Source: Campylorhamphus procurvoides (lineage: Eukaryota > Chordata > Aves > Passeriformes > Dendrocolaptidae). From it: 64,000 nt of DNA. The stretch covers positions 1-64,000 of the forward strand of contig WBMV01002843.1 of the NCBI GenBank assembly GCA_013396655.1, written 5' to 3'. This document shows positions 49,091 through 61,491 of the stretch, piece after piece; position 1 is the stretch's first letter; every line of letters begins with the position of its first letter. Below the pieces are notes generated by a model that was not told the origin of the DNA, searched no databases, and saw only the letters and a program-made list of their open reading frames with translations. A program made the translations under genes and the position numbers.

Positions 49091-49165
49091 CATAGACTCA
49101 TAGTAGCAAATAATTTGGGTTGGAAGGGACCTTTAAAGGTCATCTAGTCCAACCCCCTTGCCATT
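49091..49165 (-). mobile_element. Short CR1 3'-terminal fragment
   Basis: CATAGACTCATAGTAGCAAATAATTTGGGTTGGAAGGGACCTTTAAAGGTCATCTAGTCCAACCCCC matches the reverse-complemented CR1 tail closely. It is truncated after about 75 bp. The well-preserved sequence suggests a relatively young copy. Confidence 0.85.
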
Positions 49166-52160
49166 GGTGGGGAGGGGAGGGAGAGTGACCATAGAGATCC
49201 CTCTCTTTGAATCCCAGCTCACAACTTGATTCCAAATACCCTTTTTTGATACTAATCAAATATAGGTATCTTGTGAATGATTTGGAGTCACTGAAGTCAA
49301 CAGGTCTTTTTCTTTTTGCTTTCCCACTGTCTTCCACAATCTTGCTATGAATCTTATTTTCCAATTTTGCTTAATATTCCTTATTTACTTGGACATTCAG
49401 AGAGAATTTTCTTCTTGCACAATGGGGCAATAAAAAGTGTGGGGTTTTGGTTCGTTGGGTTTTTTTTACTGCTTATAGATCCTTTTTTACAATTATAGCA
49501 CTATCTTCATGTACTTTTTGATAACATGTAGAATTAGAAGAACTCTTCTGTCTAAATGCAGGCATGGAAACTGTCTGCCACTGATAAGCTGCACGTTATT
49601 TTCTAGCTACAACAAATTTTAATTTTTTTCTGCCTTAATTTTTTTTTCCTGTAGTTTTTCCAGAAGACTTGTTCTAAATTCCTATTTGATGACACTCCAC
49701 AATCAACTGCCACACTACTGGTTTGAAATAGGATGCTGCTAGCACAGATTTCTCAACCAATTTTGACTTCCTTTCCTGCTGTCACTCATATCTAGCTTAG
49801 TAACTTCTGTGCTTTCAGATATTTATATTATTTAGAATAATATGGAACTGCTCCTATTGCAGATGGATGCCCCAAGCAGTCCTTTGGAATTCAGTCTTCA
49901 TCTAGGAGTCCCTGGCTGGGGTTTTAACAATGCAAAGAAAATATATTACTGCTTCAGAATAAGCTTCCTAGAGGAAGTGTTCCTCCTGCTCTCTCAAAGT
50001 GGATGCTAATTTAATGGTTTTAAGTGATAGCTGTCAAGCATTCACCAAAATCCTGACAATATTTTTCTCTTTCATGGTTTCTATGCAATTCCAGCCTGCC
50101 TTATGCTGTCCCTTTATATAAAGCAATTGTTCTACAGGTTTTTCAGAAAATCAGATTTTCAGGAAAGCATGAATACTGACCTACTTAGTTCTCCTCTAAA
50201 AGAAACTCTGTAAGACTTTTTGCAATTTGTGCTGCTTCATGAGAAATATTTAGTAATTTGAAAACTTTTCTCCTGTATTTTCATCTTAAAAAAAAAGGAT
50301 ATAAAGTAAGAATATATTTAGCAACTTCAGTACTCTTGGGAATACTTTCTGAAATCACTACAAAAACATGGGTATACAAACATGGATGTTAAGAAGTTTA
50401 AAGGTGATCTATTCTTAACAGGTTTGTTCAGGCTTCAATATCACTTGCCTGGTATTTAGAAAGGGTTTTGTTTTTTTATTTATTTGATTAGATCCAAACT
50501 GCCTCTGTGATTTTGTCATCACAATCTGTTTAAATAGAAGTAATTAGAAACTGCATAGCATGTTTCCTTTCTTTAATGACCAACAGCAGTCTTTGGTTTT
50601 ATTGCATAACTGCTACCAAAAGACTTCTTTAAAAAGTCTCCAAGTTTGCACATATTCATGTCAAATAGCCAATCTATAATAATTAGCTGGGGATGGTGTA
50701 GAATATGCCTTGACTTAGCTGTTTCCCTGGGTGTTTCTGTTTGAAACTCTTGGGATAAAAGCGGGAAGGTTTGCATAGAGGAGCGGTATCTCCTCTTACA
50801 TCAGCTGGGAAAAGGATGGGGCAAGTTTCCAGGCACTCTCTACTGAAGCAGAGGCAGCAAGCACAGCCTAACAGAGATAAGGAACAAGTGTGGGGAGTCA
50901 AACAGCTCTCCTGGGTTGCCAGAGGAAGTAATTTATGAGACAAGTGGGTTTTGCACTTGCAGAGAAGAGTGGGGTAATAAAAAGGAGAAGAGGAGCATTG
51001 TGTTAGGCCATGTTGGCTGAAACAACTCTACTCTTTCCACCTTTCTTGAGTCGAGTCTTGATCCTAAAGCACTTCCATTATTTTCCCAGAAGCGATGAGA
51101 GCCAGCACTGGAACAGAGGAATTACTGCACTAAAAATAACATCAAAACACTGCTCTTACTGCCAGGTTTCCTCTGTGCACCAAGAAGCCATCCATTCTCT
51201 CATCTTTGGGGTTTCTTATTTGCATTGAACCCTGTGGTGGCCAGGAGCAGACCAAAGCACCCCAAAGTCAGAAAGCACAGCAGTGGATGGCATGGCAGCT
51301 CTGTGATGGCACACTGGTACTGCTTTTACTTTGTCCTGCTGGTGGATTTTCCTGATTGCATTAAGCTGGCCAAGATCTGACAAAACCGAGCAGTGTCTTG
51401 CAATCCAGTGCAGATGTTTCTGGGAGCAGGCTTTGGAATGACTAACATATGATATTGTTCAGGCTATTTCCAGTCAGTCTCAACAAATGAACTGGAATCC
51501 TTTTTGGAGGTTATTTCACACTTTCTTTGTTTTACTGTTCATACATATCTTAAAGAAATCCAAGAGATATTCAGCCTTAGATGGCATTCCCTTGGCAAGA
51601 TTTAAGAAGACAGTGTTAAAATGCTGAGCTGGTGCAGCCTGCATAGTGTTACTGATCACAAAGTCTGGCTCTCAGAATTTTAAGCTTTGGCAATAATCCA
51701 AATGTCAGGCAGAGGACAGGTGGAAATATTTTCTGAGCTGCTTTTCAGCCGGTTTTGTGCAGCTTCATGCTGCATGTTTACTGCTGTTTCCTTCAGTTCA
51801 GCTGAAGTGTCTTGAGACACAATGGTGCTGCAGCATCTTGGCAAGTGTTTTGGGCTATAAGTGGCTTTGCCATTCTGCTTACCCTGGAGGACTGAAAAAG
51901 TAAAATAATTGACAGTATAAGCTGCAGATCTAAGTGGGTCTTGCCATGCAAATGTGTCTGATTAAAAGGACAATAAATACTGCCATACTTGGAAAAAGGC
52001 ACTTTAATAATCAGTACCAGCAATTGCTGTTCTTGTTTTGGCACATTTGTGAGAACAAGTGAGTAGTTTGTAGCTACCTCTATAAAGCCTGAAAAAAATG
52101 TTAAAAAAATGGCACCAGTAATTTGGAAGTTTCAATTTAAATGACCTGAAGGAAATCAAC
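49166..52160. other. Unique AT-rich noncoding DNA
   Basis: No gene or repeat family is recognised. Open frames are all under 90 codons. A purine-rich patch lies just before, at 48,990-49,040. Confidence 0.55.
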
Positions 52161-52262
52161 AAATAAAGCTCAGAAACTTGGCTGACGTGAACATCAGCAG
52201 CAAATGACCAAAAGGAACTTTACAGCTGATGATCAGATCAGCCAAGTTGCTGAGCTTTATTT
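52161..52262. repeat. Near-perfect inverted repeat (102-nt hairpin, microRNA-precursor-like)
   Basis: Left arm 52,161-52,198 (AAATAAAGCTCAGAAACTTG...) and right arm 52,225-52,262 are reverse complements at 34 of 38 positions, with no gaps, around a 26-nt loop that can itself form a few more pairs. Mismatches are at arm positions 14, 26, 27 and 31. In a minus-strand transcript position 26 becomes a G-U wobble, so that strand folds slightly better. Pairing stops sharply at both outer ends, and there is no TA or other target duplication as expected for a mariner-type MITE. The size, single apical loop and scattered single mismatches are those of a pre-miRNA. The sequence is not one I recognise as a known microRNA. 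A small palindromic transposon remnant is the alternative. Confidence 0.85.
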
Positions 52263-55200
52263 AAGGACTAGGAGAGAGATTTATGGGCAAATTTATTTCA
52301 CAGCGTGCTGTTTTTCTAACATAGATTGTAGTACTTTAGAATTGTTCATTAAAGTTTTTGGTTTGGGTAGAATATGACAATCAGAGATACCTATTTAGTG
52401 CCAGTTTGCCCTTTCGCCTCGTGGTTTCCCTGTAGGACACACAGGATTTGTTCAAAGATTCATCCATCCTTCAGAGCAGGACTCTCACTCAGAGAATCCT
52501 CTATTCAGAGGCATAAGGTGAGCTTTAGGAGTGTTTCTCTCGATGCATGGGAGAAAAATGCTGACATGAGGTACCTGGAGGTACTTCCCTGATACCTTTG
52601 TGTGCTTTTGATGCAAAATGGTGTTATGGAGCTAGATGGACTGTTCTGTAGATTTCCTCTTCAGAGGAGGCATCTGTAATTTCTCTTTATCTTTCCAGTC
52701 TTTGCAGGACGACAGTAGCACAGTTACTGTGGGGTTTTATTTGCTGCAATTGCCATTGTGTTTTGCTGAGTGCATTGGAATGCAGTTGGCGTGTGTTTTC
52801 ACTTTACTGAAGCTGCTGTTATTAGCAGCTATTTTCCTAACAGTGTGTGTTGCATCTCATGCCGGTCAGTCTGAATATAAGGATGTCCCAAGATAGCAGG
52901 TAATGGACAAATCTAATGGATTAAATTAATGCCTGTTGTAGCCTGAACAGCTTCAGCTAGAATTATCTCAGAAAATAACTTGACCCAATATGTGAACAGA
53001 ACTGTTATTATCAAGAGTACTGGTGATATCTTCTCTTTCACTCCTATTATTAGAACTATAATGCAAACTTTAGTCCTTGTGGGAGTGATCAAGGAGACAC
53101 CTGCCCTCACCGAAGTCAAAGCCAGATGTATTCTTCATACACACAACCAGACTCTTGGCTGGTGTTGGCAGCCCAGCTGATTTCAGTGCATCTGCAGAAC
53201 CAAACACCATTCTCTGCTGTCCTCCAAGAACCTGACATTACAGTCGGCTTGCACAATGCTCTTGGCATGTAACCACTCCATTTAATGTGTAATCTGTTGG
53301 TTTATTCTGGGTAGGCCAGAATGGAGATGGAGTGCCCAGCCTGCCTTGCAGATGGTATAAGGCTGAGGCTGGTTGTGACAATATGCCCCTGAAATCAGGA
53401 AAACCAGCAAACTTGCTTGACAACTGGTTAATAGTCCGATGCATTCACTCTGCCTGATTGGTCAAATGTCTGCCTTTCTTTCCACCCCTCCTTTCTTTCT
53501 TCTTGCCATTGATTTTAATGGGGTTTTCATTCATTTTAGTAGTGAGGAACTTACTATCACAATGGGAGATCTTTGACTCTCACAAATCAAGTATATCAAG
53601 TGATCTACTGCCACCAGACTCCTACAAAAATGAATGAAAACAAATACAAAAACCACTCCAAAGACTTTCTGGGAGTCTGAAGCAAATAGACTTACCTTTC
53701 TGATTTTTTCCTGAACTATCAATGGCTATCTTGAAACTGTTACTGTTAGATTGCATTTTGCTGACAAACTCTGAGCACAGAAAGAAGTTTGATGAATTAA
53801 GTGAAGGAACAACATGCTCTTTTGGCTTATATTTTCCTTCAGGGTGCATAAATGGAACGTTTGGATTTCATCTTTTCCACTTAGTGCAATGTAGCTTGTT
53901 TGCTTGCCATCTGAAGAAAAACCAGTAGAGGAAAAAATATGATATTCGGGGAAAAAAATTTTCATTTCTAGAATAAATTCGCTGCATTTTAAAGACATTA
54001 AATTAGTACTAATACATAAATGTTTATCAGAGGCTTAATTGAGTGACCAGTAATGCAACCTCAAAGAGTGTAGAAACAGTCTAAAAAGATTTTCTTACAA
54101 ATTTTTCCTGCTTAGCAAAATAGCTGTTTTGCTTTCATAGTCAGTCTACCATGTCCTTAACCATCCTTACAATTTGACAATAATGTAGGTGTTGATGTTT
54201 CAGTGAGAAGTCATCCCTAAAAGGGAAAACCATCAAATGAAAAAACAACCTTGTGAATCTTATTCTCTTTAAACTCATTCCAGGTAAAAACTAGTATGGG
54301 ACCTTGCTTTTAAAACTGAGGTGTTAAAAGTCTTATACATTAGGACAGCATTTTTGTTGCTATTTAGCGGGAAAAAAAGACTAATGAAGTACATGTTGTA
54401 TCATTTTCCTGAAATGGCTCATTTTCAGTCTACTGTGTTGTATATTCAAGTGTTTTAATAATTTCCTTTCTAATTGCATCTCTCCCTTCAGGTAGCACTG
54501 TCCATTCAGCCTCTGAGGGAGGCCCTGCCATGTATCTGCTTAAAGCTCTGAAGTATTTGAATGTTTTCCCACGAAAGAAGTCTTCATTTTAAGATAACCT
54601 TCAAAAACTAGCAGCAATCTAAGGTGTATAAGAGGAATAGAGACACTGAAGATAACAAATTCTGGCAGTCTTCTAGTCTCTTTATTGCCCTTTGAATATT
54701 AAGACTACTAGAGAGGCATTTTTCCCTGAGGCATTTCCTTAATGTCTTCCAAATGTTGCTTCATCAGCCAAATGGTCGGAGCCCCTGAAGAATCCTATTA
54801 CAGATGCACAGATTTTTGTGTTGTTAAATATGTTTCCACGTTTAGCTGCATTTCTGAAGCTGTAACTGAGATAAAGCATGTTAAAAGCTCTGCTTATGGA
54901 CTTCTCCACAGCTCAAACTCAAACAACTTTCCTTCAAGATGCATTAGCAGCAAGATGTTTCCAAGTGTGGTGCTGGTTGCCTTGTGTTACAATTGGTTAG
55001 TTTAGTTCGCGCAAACATTCCTTGATCGTCAAGGAAACACACTTTCAGCACACCCTTGCACAAAATTCACATGGAATCCAGCAAATTACAGTTCAGCTGC
55101 TGAAGCATAGCCAGCTTGGGCTGCTTTGGATAGCTACATTTGACTTATTCCAGTATCCATTGGATTATTTCCTACACTCAACTAAAGCTGAAAAGAAAAT

Positions 55201-57480
55201 GGGGAGAACAGAAGGAATGGGGAAGCCCATGGTTCTGTCAGACTGAAAGTGGTGGCCAGGAACAGGGATGATAAAAATTAAAATTGCATATCCTTAAAGC
55301 ACATTGAAGCCCATGTGTGTGTTGTACGTAGACTGAGCTTTCCATGTGAGGATCTCAATCCTAGACACAAACCAGCTGACTGAAGTTATGAAGTCATGGT
55401 GTACTACACACCTATTTACAAAGCTACTTCAGATACAATTCTTAGACATGAGTGAGTAGTGTATAATTTCTTGACGTTTCTTCCAAACCCTTCCCCTTTC
55501 TTTCTCTGAGTTCTGTTGCTCCTGTTGCTGTAGCCTCTCTGTTGAGAAGTTTGCCTGGATTTTTCACTGGAACGATTTATGTCTGTCTTTGTTGGGAGGG
55601 ACATTTTATGGATGGTTCTCTGCAGAATCCTGACTTTTGTTGCCAGGCCACTGAGGCCTACATAACATCATTGTTACACTGGGAAACACAATTCTGTTCT
55701 TGCTGCCAGTGGTGTAGTTAAGAAAAAGCGTTCTTCCATGAATAGGTTGGCAATAACAGGGACCAGTGGCAAATTTAAATGAGCCATTACTGAAACACAA
55801 CTTGAGAAATGCAGAAAATCAGCCTAAGCTTTCTGGTCATAATGAGCTGATTTTCTTCTTTTATAGCAACAAAGCAGTTGGTAATAGCAGGTGATACCGT
55901 ATTAAAGAGAGAAGAGAGAAAAATGAGCTGAAACCTCTCCAACCATAAGCTTTGTAGTAATAGAGCCAGTTTCCTATTTTGCAACAGGCTAATGTTTCCA
56001 ACACACAAGCAAGAAACATTAAAGTCAGTTGGCTTCAATAACTTCTTGCTAAGAAAAAAACAGAAAACCACCAACAAAGGAGGTGACCAGGACAATGCAT
56101 AATGTTTAATTTATGAAATGTAGCTGTTTCATTATTTTTTCCCCTTTTGAGGAGTGCCATGAAGGCAGCAGTTGTACACACACCCCTCTCCAACACTATT
56201 GTATGTGTAGTTACTGGTCCATATAATGGTTAGTCCAGCTATATGCCTTTGTATATAATTGATCAATGTGTGCATAGTCAAAGAATAATTAGCCAAAGCA
56301 CATGGACTCAGTGTGTATTTAATCACAAGGGTATGCAGAGTATAATGTTTTCCCCTCTTGCAATTTGCATGCAACAATTCAGAAACTTTAGATTTATTGG
56401 AGAGATTCTAATATTGGAGCACAATGTCCCAATCTCCAGTTTGGGCATAGGTGGTTTGTTCTGGTTTAAGTTGCAGGACTGCTGAAACTATGCAAGCAAA
56501 GAAAAGTGTCTTTCCTTAACATTTCATTAGTCTCTTTCATTCATCTCTCCTCAATATCACTGCAAAGCAGTCTGCAGAGGATGGGGGAGGCTTCACTCCA
56601 GATTTCTCTGGAGTAAAAGAGCTTTCCTCTCCTTTTTGGCCTCAGGCACTGATCTTAAGCAAGGCTACTACTGCAAGACTGTGGCAGTGATTGATATCAA
56701 ACATAAAACTTCCCAGAGAGACTATTAAATCAGTGTTGACCTGGGTTTAATAACACATAATATTTCCATGAATTACAAGCAAGTAAACAAGATTTGACAA
56801 ATACTTTGCATAAATGGACTTTGAAACAGAAAAGACTGTTAAAAAGTCAGGAAGGATACAGAGGCTATTTTCTGAAGGGGAAATAAAGAAGGAATGTTTT
56901 GTAGAACAGCATTTTACTGAGTTAGAAACTTCTTGCATCACTAGTGTGTCATTTCATGTGTTAGATAACTCTGCTATTGGGAAAGCTTTTTAAAATACTT
57001 AATGTCATATCGTGCTGGGATCCACTGGGGAAAAAAAATGTGCAAATCATGTAAGCAACCTGAAGGAACAGAGGAAACTTTGTCTTGGGTCTAGTCCCCT
57101 TTTGGATTGCAAAGGTGCCAACAGCTGCTAAAACTGAGATATTCTCTATTACTCTTTTGATGATTCTTCATGATAAACACAGGAGGCAAATGGAAGCACG
57201 TCTTCAGATAAATTTTATTTGGCATAATGTGAACTTCAAAACAACAAAGTTCAAGAACTGGCAGTACTGTGTAAGTACCTGGCTCCCTTGAGAAGAATTG
57301 CTGGTTAGTCTTGAGTCCAGTATTGCTGGTGACGTGCCAAAGAATGGCTGATGTGCCAAGTGGGAAGTAACCAACCCATAATTTTCTGGATTATACTTTA
57401 TCCCTTTAAAGGAAATCTGACATTCCTTAGACAGCTACTTACACCCTAGAGAGCAGTCTGTGTGGCCAACTGTGAAACGT
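52263..57480. other. Unique AT-rich noncoding DNA
   Basis: No gene or repeat family is recognised. The longest open frame is about 100 codons (minus strand, 55,787-56,095). A perfect 8-bp hairpin with a TCG loop lies at about 55,018-55,036. At 56,363-56,378 an octamer-type ATTTGCAT is followed by GC and AACAAT, a weak OCT/SOX-like pair. Confidence 0.5.
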
Positions 57481-58410
57481 GATTGTCTGCCTTGACTTCA
57501 GCAAGGCTTTTGACACTGTCTCTCTCAGTATTCTCATAGGCAAACTTAGGAACTATGGTTTGGATGAGTGGACCATGAGGTGGATTTAGGGCTGGCTGAA
57601 TGGCACATCCAGGAGTGTTGTAATAGTGGCACAGAGTCTAGTTGAATGCCTGTCACTAGTGGTCCCTCAACGTTCAATACTGGGCCCAATATTGTTTAAC
57701 CTGTTCATCAACAACTTGGATGAGGGGGCAGATGACTCCTCAGCAGGTTTGCTGATGACACAAAGCTGAGATGAGTGGCCAATACCTCAGAGGGCTCTGT
57801 AGCCCTTCAGAAGGACCTTGACAGGTTGGAGGGGTGGGAAAAGAATTGTCTGCAATTCAACAAAGGCAAGTGGAGAGTCCTGCACCTGGGGAGGAACAAC
57901 CCCATGCACCTGTAAGGCTGGAGACCAGCCAGATGGAAGGCAGCTCTGTGGAGAAGGACCTGGGGGTCCTGGTGAACAACAAGATGTCCATGAGCCAGCA
58001 GTGTGTCCTTGTGGCCAAGAGGGCAGATGGATCCTGGGGTGCATTAGGAAGAACATTGCCAAAGAGGTGACCCTGCCCCTCTACTCAGCCCTGGCGAGGC
58101 CTCACCTGGAGTGTTGTGGCCAGTTCTGGGCTCCTCAGTGCAAGGGAGACAAGGAACTCCTGGAGTGGGTTCAGTGGAGGGCTACAAAGTTATTAAGGGG
58201 CTGGAGCATCTTTCTTACGAGGAAAGGCTGAGGGAACTGGGCCTGTTTAGTCTCAAGAACAGAGAACTGAGAGGAGACCCTATCAACATTTAGAAGTATC
58301 AGAAGGGAGGGTGCCAAGAGGATGGATCCAGGCTCTTCTCAGTGGTGCCAACAATAGGACAGGAGGCAACAGGCAGAGACTGATGCAAAGAAAGTTTTAT
58401 GCTAAGAGAG
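57481..58410 (+). mobile_element. CR1 LINE fragment with reverse transcriptase, truncated at both ends
   Basis: The plus strand begins inside the RT domain: CLDFSKAFDTVSLSILIGKL is readable from 57,487. Next come VPQRSILGPILFNLFINNLDEG (about 57,663-57,728), a shifted FADDTK-like stretch (GCAGATGACTCC...TTTGCTGATGACACAAAGCTG), and, in frame shifts, the C-terminal part at 57,818-58,231 with [20 protein letters not shown] and [18 protein letters not shown]2 ends near GAACTGAGAGGAGACCC and the start of the 3' UTR follows to about 58,410. The terminal 3' repeat is absent, which is unusual because CR1 copies normally keep their 3' end, so a later deletion removed it. Stops and frameshifts make it inert. 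It is the only large CR1 here on the plus strand. Confidence 0.88.
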
Positions 58411-61313
58411 TGCTTAGAGTTCTACAGAGCCTTCAGCAGTGCATCTGGGTGTGGTGCTTGTCCCTGGAAACAGTTCCTGCTGGGAGTGTCTGCTGCAGTC
58501 AGAGCCCTGCCCAGTTGCCATTGTGCTACATCAGTCCTACAGCATGCATGGCCTCTGCTCAGTGCACTTGTCGTGTTTTGCTGTGAGCAGGCTGTGATCC
58601 CACTTTAGGCTGCAAAAGAATTGCTCCATGCCTAAGAGCATAGATTATATCTGCTTCTGCACCCCTGCACATTCGAGTGTCTGTCCAGTTGGGTATGCCA
58701 TAGACCATTGGTTTTACACCAGTGCTGTTGCTCCTCAGACTCCTATTGGGACACAGAACTGTTGCTGCTGTTGTTGTAAAGTATCGGTGACTTGCTCAAA
58801 GCATGTTTTTCTACTTTGTTTTACAAATTCCAGTTCTTGGGTCTGTTCTTACCTTACAGCATTCATTGTAAGCTGATTGGTTTAAAAGCTTTACAAGCTG
58901 TGAGTCTTACACAGTAGCTGGTCTTGTGGGTATATATTTGATGGCTCTTAGTTCTTCAGTGGATATTTAATATTTTGGGGGGGTCATTTCTTCTCAGATG
59001 CAGTCTATGAATATTCAGCCTAATATTCCATTCACAGCACATTTAATAGTCATTGTACTTCAGCACCTTCTTTTTTTTACCTCTCCTCTTTTCAGGGAGG
59101 GAGTGTTGTGATGTGTAACTCTCTCTGGATCTGGTTTGGTTGACATGGGGGCCCTTGGCAGGCAGCTGAGATTCTGCCTTCCATTAATAATTGTACCTGG
59201 CGATGTGGCAAAGGTCTGAATGTCTGATTTGTATCTTCTGTCACAGTAGAAACTCAGCCTGACACTGCAGATGCCGCAGGTTTATGAAGGAGGAAGGCTT
59301 ATTTGGCAAGGTTGAGTGACCTCAGTTATTTATAGTACACGGCTCGGTGGCTTTGGGTTGACACCAGCTTTGGAGAAGAGGTTGTGGTGCAATTTCTTTG
59401 CAGCTCTGCCTGGCCTTGGCCAGCTTCCATGTCGTGAATCCTGAGCTTGAGCAGGCTGGGATGGACTGGTTGATAGACACAGAAGGGACTGCTTCTAAAC
59501 TCAGTCTGCTGTCCTGGAAACTCTCTCCTTAAAATTGCAGAGGCCTTTTAGAGGGGTCCTCTGGAAGAGAACAGAGACTTCCTGATTAATATTCTCTGCC
59601 ACCTTGTATTTCAAATGAAATCTGGTACCTAATTCATTATTCCAGCCTGTGGCTTGCCCTGCCCTGCTGGTCAGCTATAATTGATATTCTGTACTTCAGC
59701 CATAACATGTTCTAAGTGACAGCATGACTTGCTTTCTGAGTTTTCTTATCGGCAACTGCACTTGCTGCTTAGCCTCAAAATGAGGCTCATTCTTCCAGCT
59801 ACTGACCAAGTCTAATCTTGCTGTTCCCAATGTTCCTGCAACTCTGTGTCAGCTGCAATCAACTGCCCACTGTTTATCCACCCCGGCTGCCGGAATTGCA
59901 GCCAGCTTGAGTAGCCTGGGTGCCTGTGAGCCAAATATCTCTGCAAGTATTAGTCACACCATGAGAAGCCTCTCCTTCTTCATCATTGTTTCAGAACCTG
60001 AAGTAGTGTTTTCTTGAGGCAGTTGTGGTAACGGGTCCCAGAACTGCTGTTTCCCATAACTCTTACATAATTGCCTCTCAGCTGTGTATTTATCTTCCTA
60101 TGAGGCATGATGTTTCTGTAGAGTATTTCTTGGCTCTTGACACATGTATCCTCAGTTTGAGTTCCTCTTTTCCTCTGGATGTCTTTTAGCTTTAGCCCGT
60201 GTGCATGTTCCATCCCAGTGGTCCTTGCTGGGAAAAAGAGAAGGTGCACCACAAATTGCATTTAAACAAGCCCAGGGACAGAAGTTAAATGCTATAAGAG
60301 TGTCAGTAATGGATTTAGCCATATGCTCCTCCTTTTTCACCCTACTGGGATTCTGTCTACTGCTGAAGCAAGAGGGAGAGGCGCTAGGGAAATTCCAGCT
60401 GTCACTGAAACATAGTTCTCTACTGGCATAGTTAGTAGCAGTGTACCAGGTGGCACGCAGTACATTGAGCAGATTCATTTTCAAGAGTTCAGCTGAGGCC
60501 ATCTATTGTTTATCCAGTAAATCCAACTTTAAAACTCCTAACTTGGGATTGGAGAGGTTCTGCTTGCATGGCACACAGCAGTGATCCTGTATAAACTCCC
60601 GCTGATGATTCAGATTTGTTCAAAAGCGGTGGGTTTAACAGCTTATTGTTGTACTAGCCCACTTTATGTCAGATCAGATATTGCTTATTCTCACAAAGGC
60701 AGTATAAAAACCACTCTGTGGTGTGCAGGCTAATCTGCCAAAAGCATGATGGCCTGATCCAGATCAAATGAGTTCCTGCTGGGTGATCATGTGCAGCCCC
60801 GGTGGTATTTGTGTGGACCTGCAGTGACAAGTACACAGCACTAAGTGCTCTGGAGATCTTGGCAGAGCTCGAGCTCTGGATGTTGCTATTCAGTCTGTCT
60901 GAGCCATGGCTAGCACCATGAAGGGGAAGTTGGAGAACCACAAAAACCTTTGAGGCCGTACAAATTAGAATCTTTGTTCTTCAGCCTTAGCCAGCAGACT
61001 CTTTTGGCTCTGTTCTCTGTGGGAAATGGTTCTCACTTGTCCCTTCCTGTTTCTGAATCTTTAACTGTTTCCAGCATTTTAAGATCAAGAGTTCACCCCA
61101 AGAACGTCTCCTGTTGCTGAGCTTTTTCCCTGCAGGACTTGCAAATGTGTGAGGAGCAGACCACGGTTAAGATGGAATTCTTACACTATCTATAGGAACT
61201 GTGTAGGGTGAAGAGTATCTCAAGACAAGACAGAGGGGGTAACACTACTTAGGCATGCCCATTTCCATCCCCACATTACAATTTGGTCTCATTGTGTGCT
61301 GCTGAATCTGTTA
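58411..61313. other. Unique noncoding DNA, slightly more GC-rich
   Basis: No gene is recognised. Open frames of up to 116 codons (minus strand, 60,152-60,502) lack any recognisable family. A run of nine G lies at about 58,976-58,984. Confidence 0.5.
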
Positions 61314-61337
61314 TAAAAAAAGAAAAAAAAAAAAGAG
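61314..61337. repeat. A-rich tract
   Basis: Poly-A interrupted by single G residues. A second similar tract lies 130 bp further on. No coding retrocopy or SINE body is visible before either tract. Confidence 0.8.
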
Positions 61338-61467
61338 CTATATTTTCCCATAGTAAATATTCCCTGACTACAACTTTTGAGGAAAAGAGGTTTTGTACTT
61401 TGATCAATTGCCAGCTTGACTGGGGCCGACCCCTCAGAGTAGCTCAGTACTCTGAGCAAATGTTCAA

Positions 61468-61491
61468 CAAAAAAAAAAAAAAGAAAAAAAG
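61468..61491. repeat. A-rich tract
   Basis: A run of 14 A, then G and seven A. No target duplication or SINE body is recognised next to it. Confidence 0.8.

Noticed and set aside
56363..56378. ATTTGCAT followed by AACAAT, resembling an OCT/SOX composite site
   Set aside because: The octamer occurs several times in this window and the 2-bp spacing is not the canonical composite, so specificity is low.
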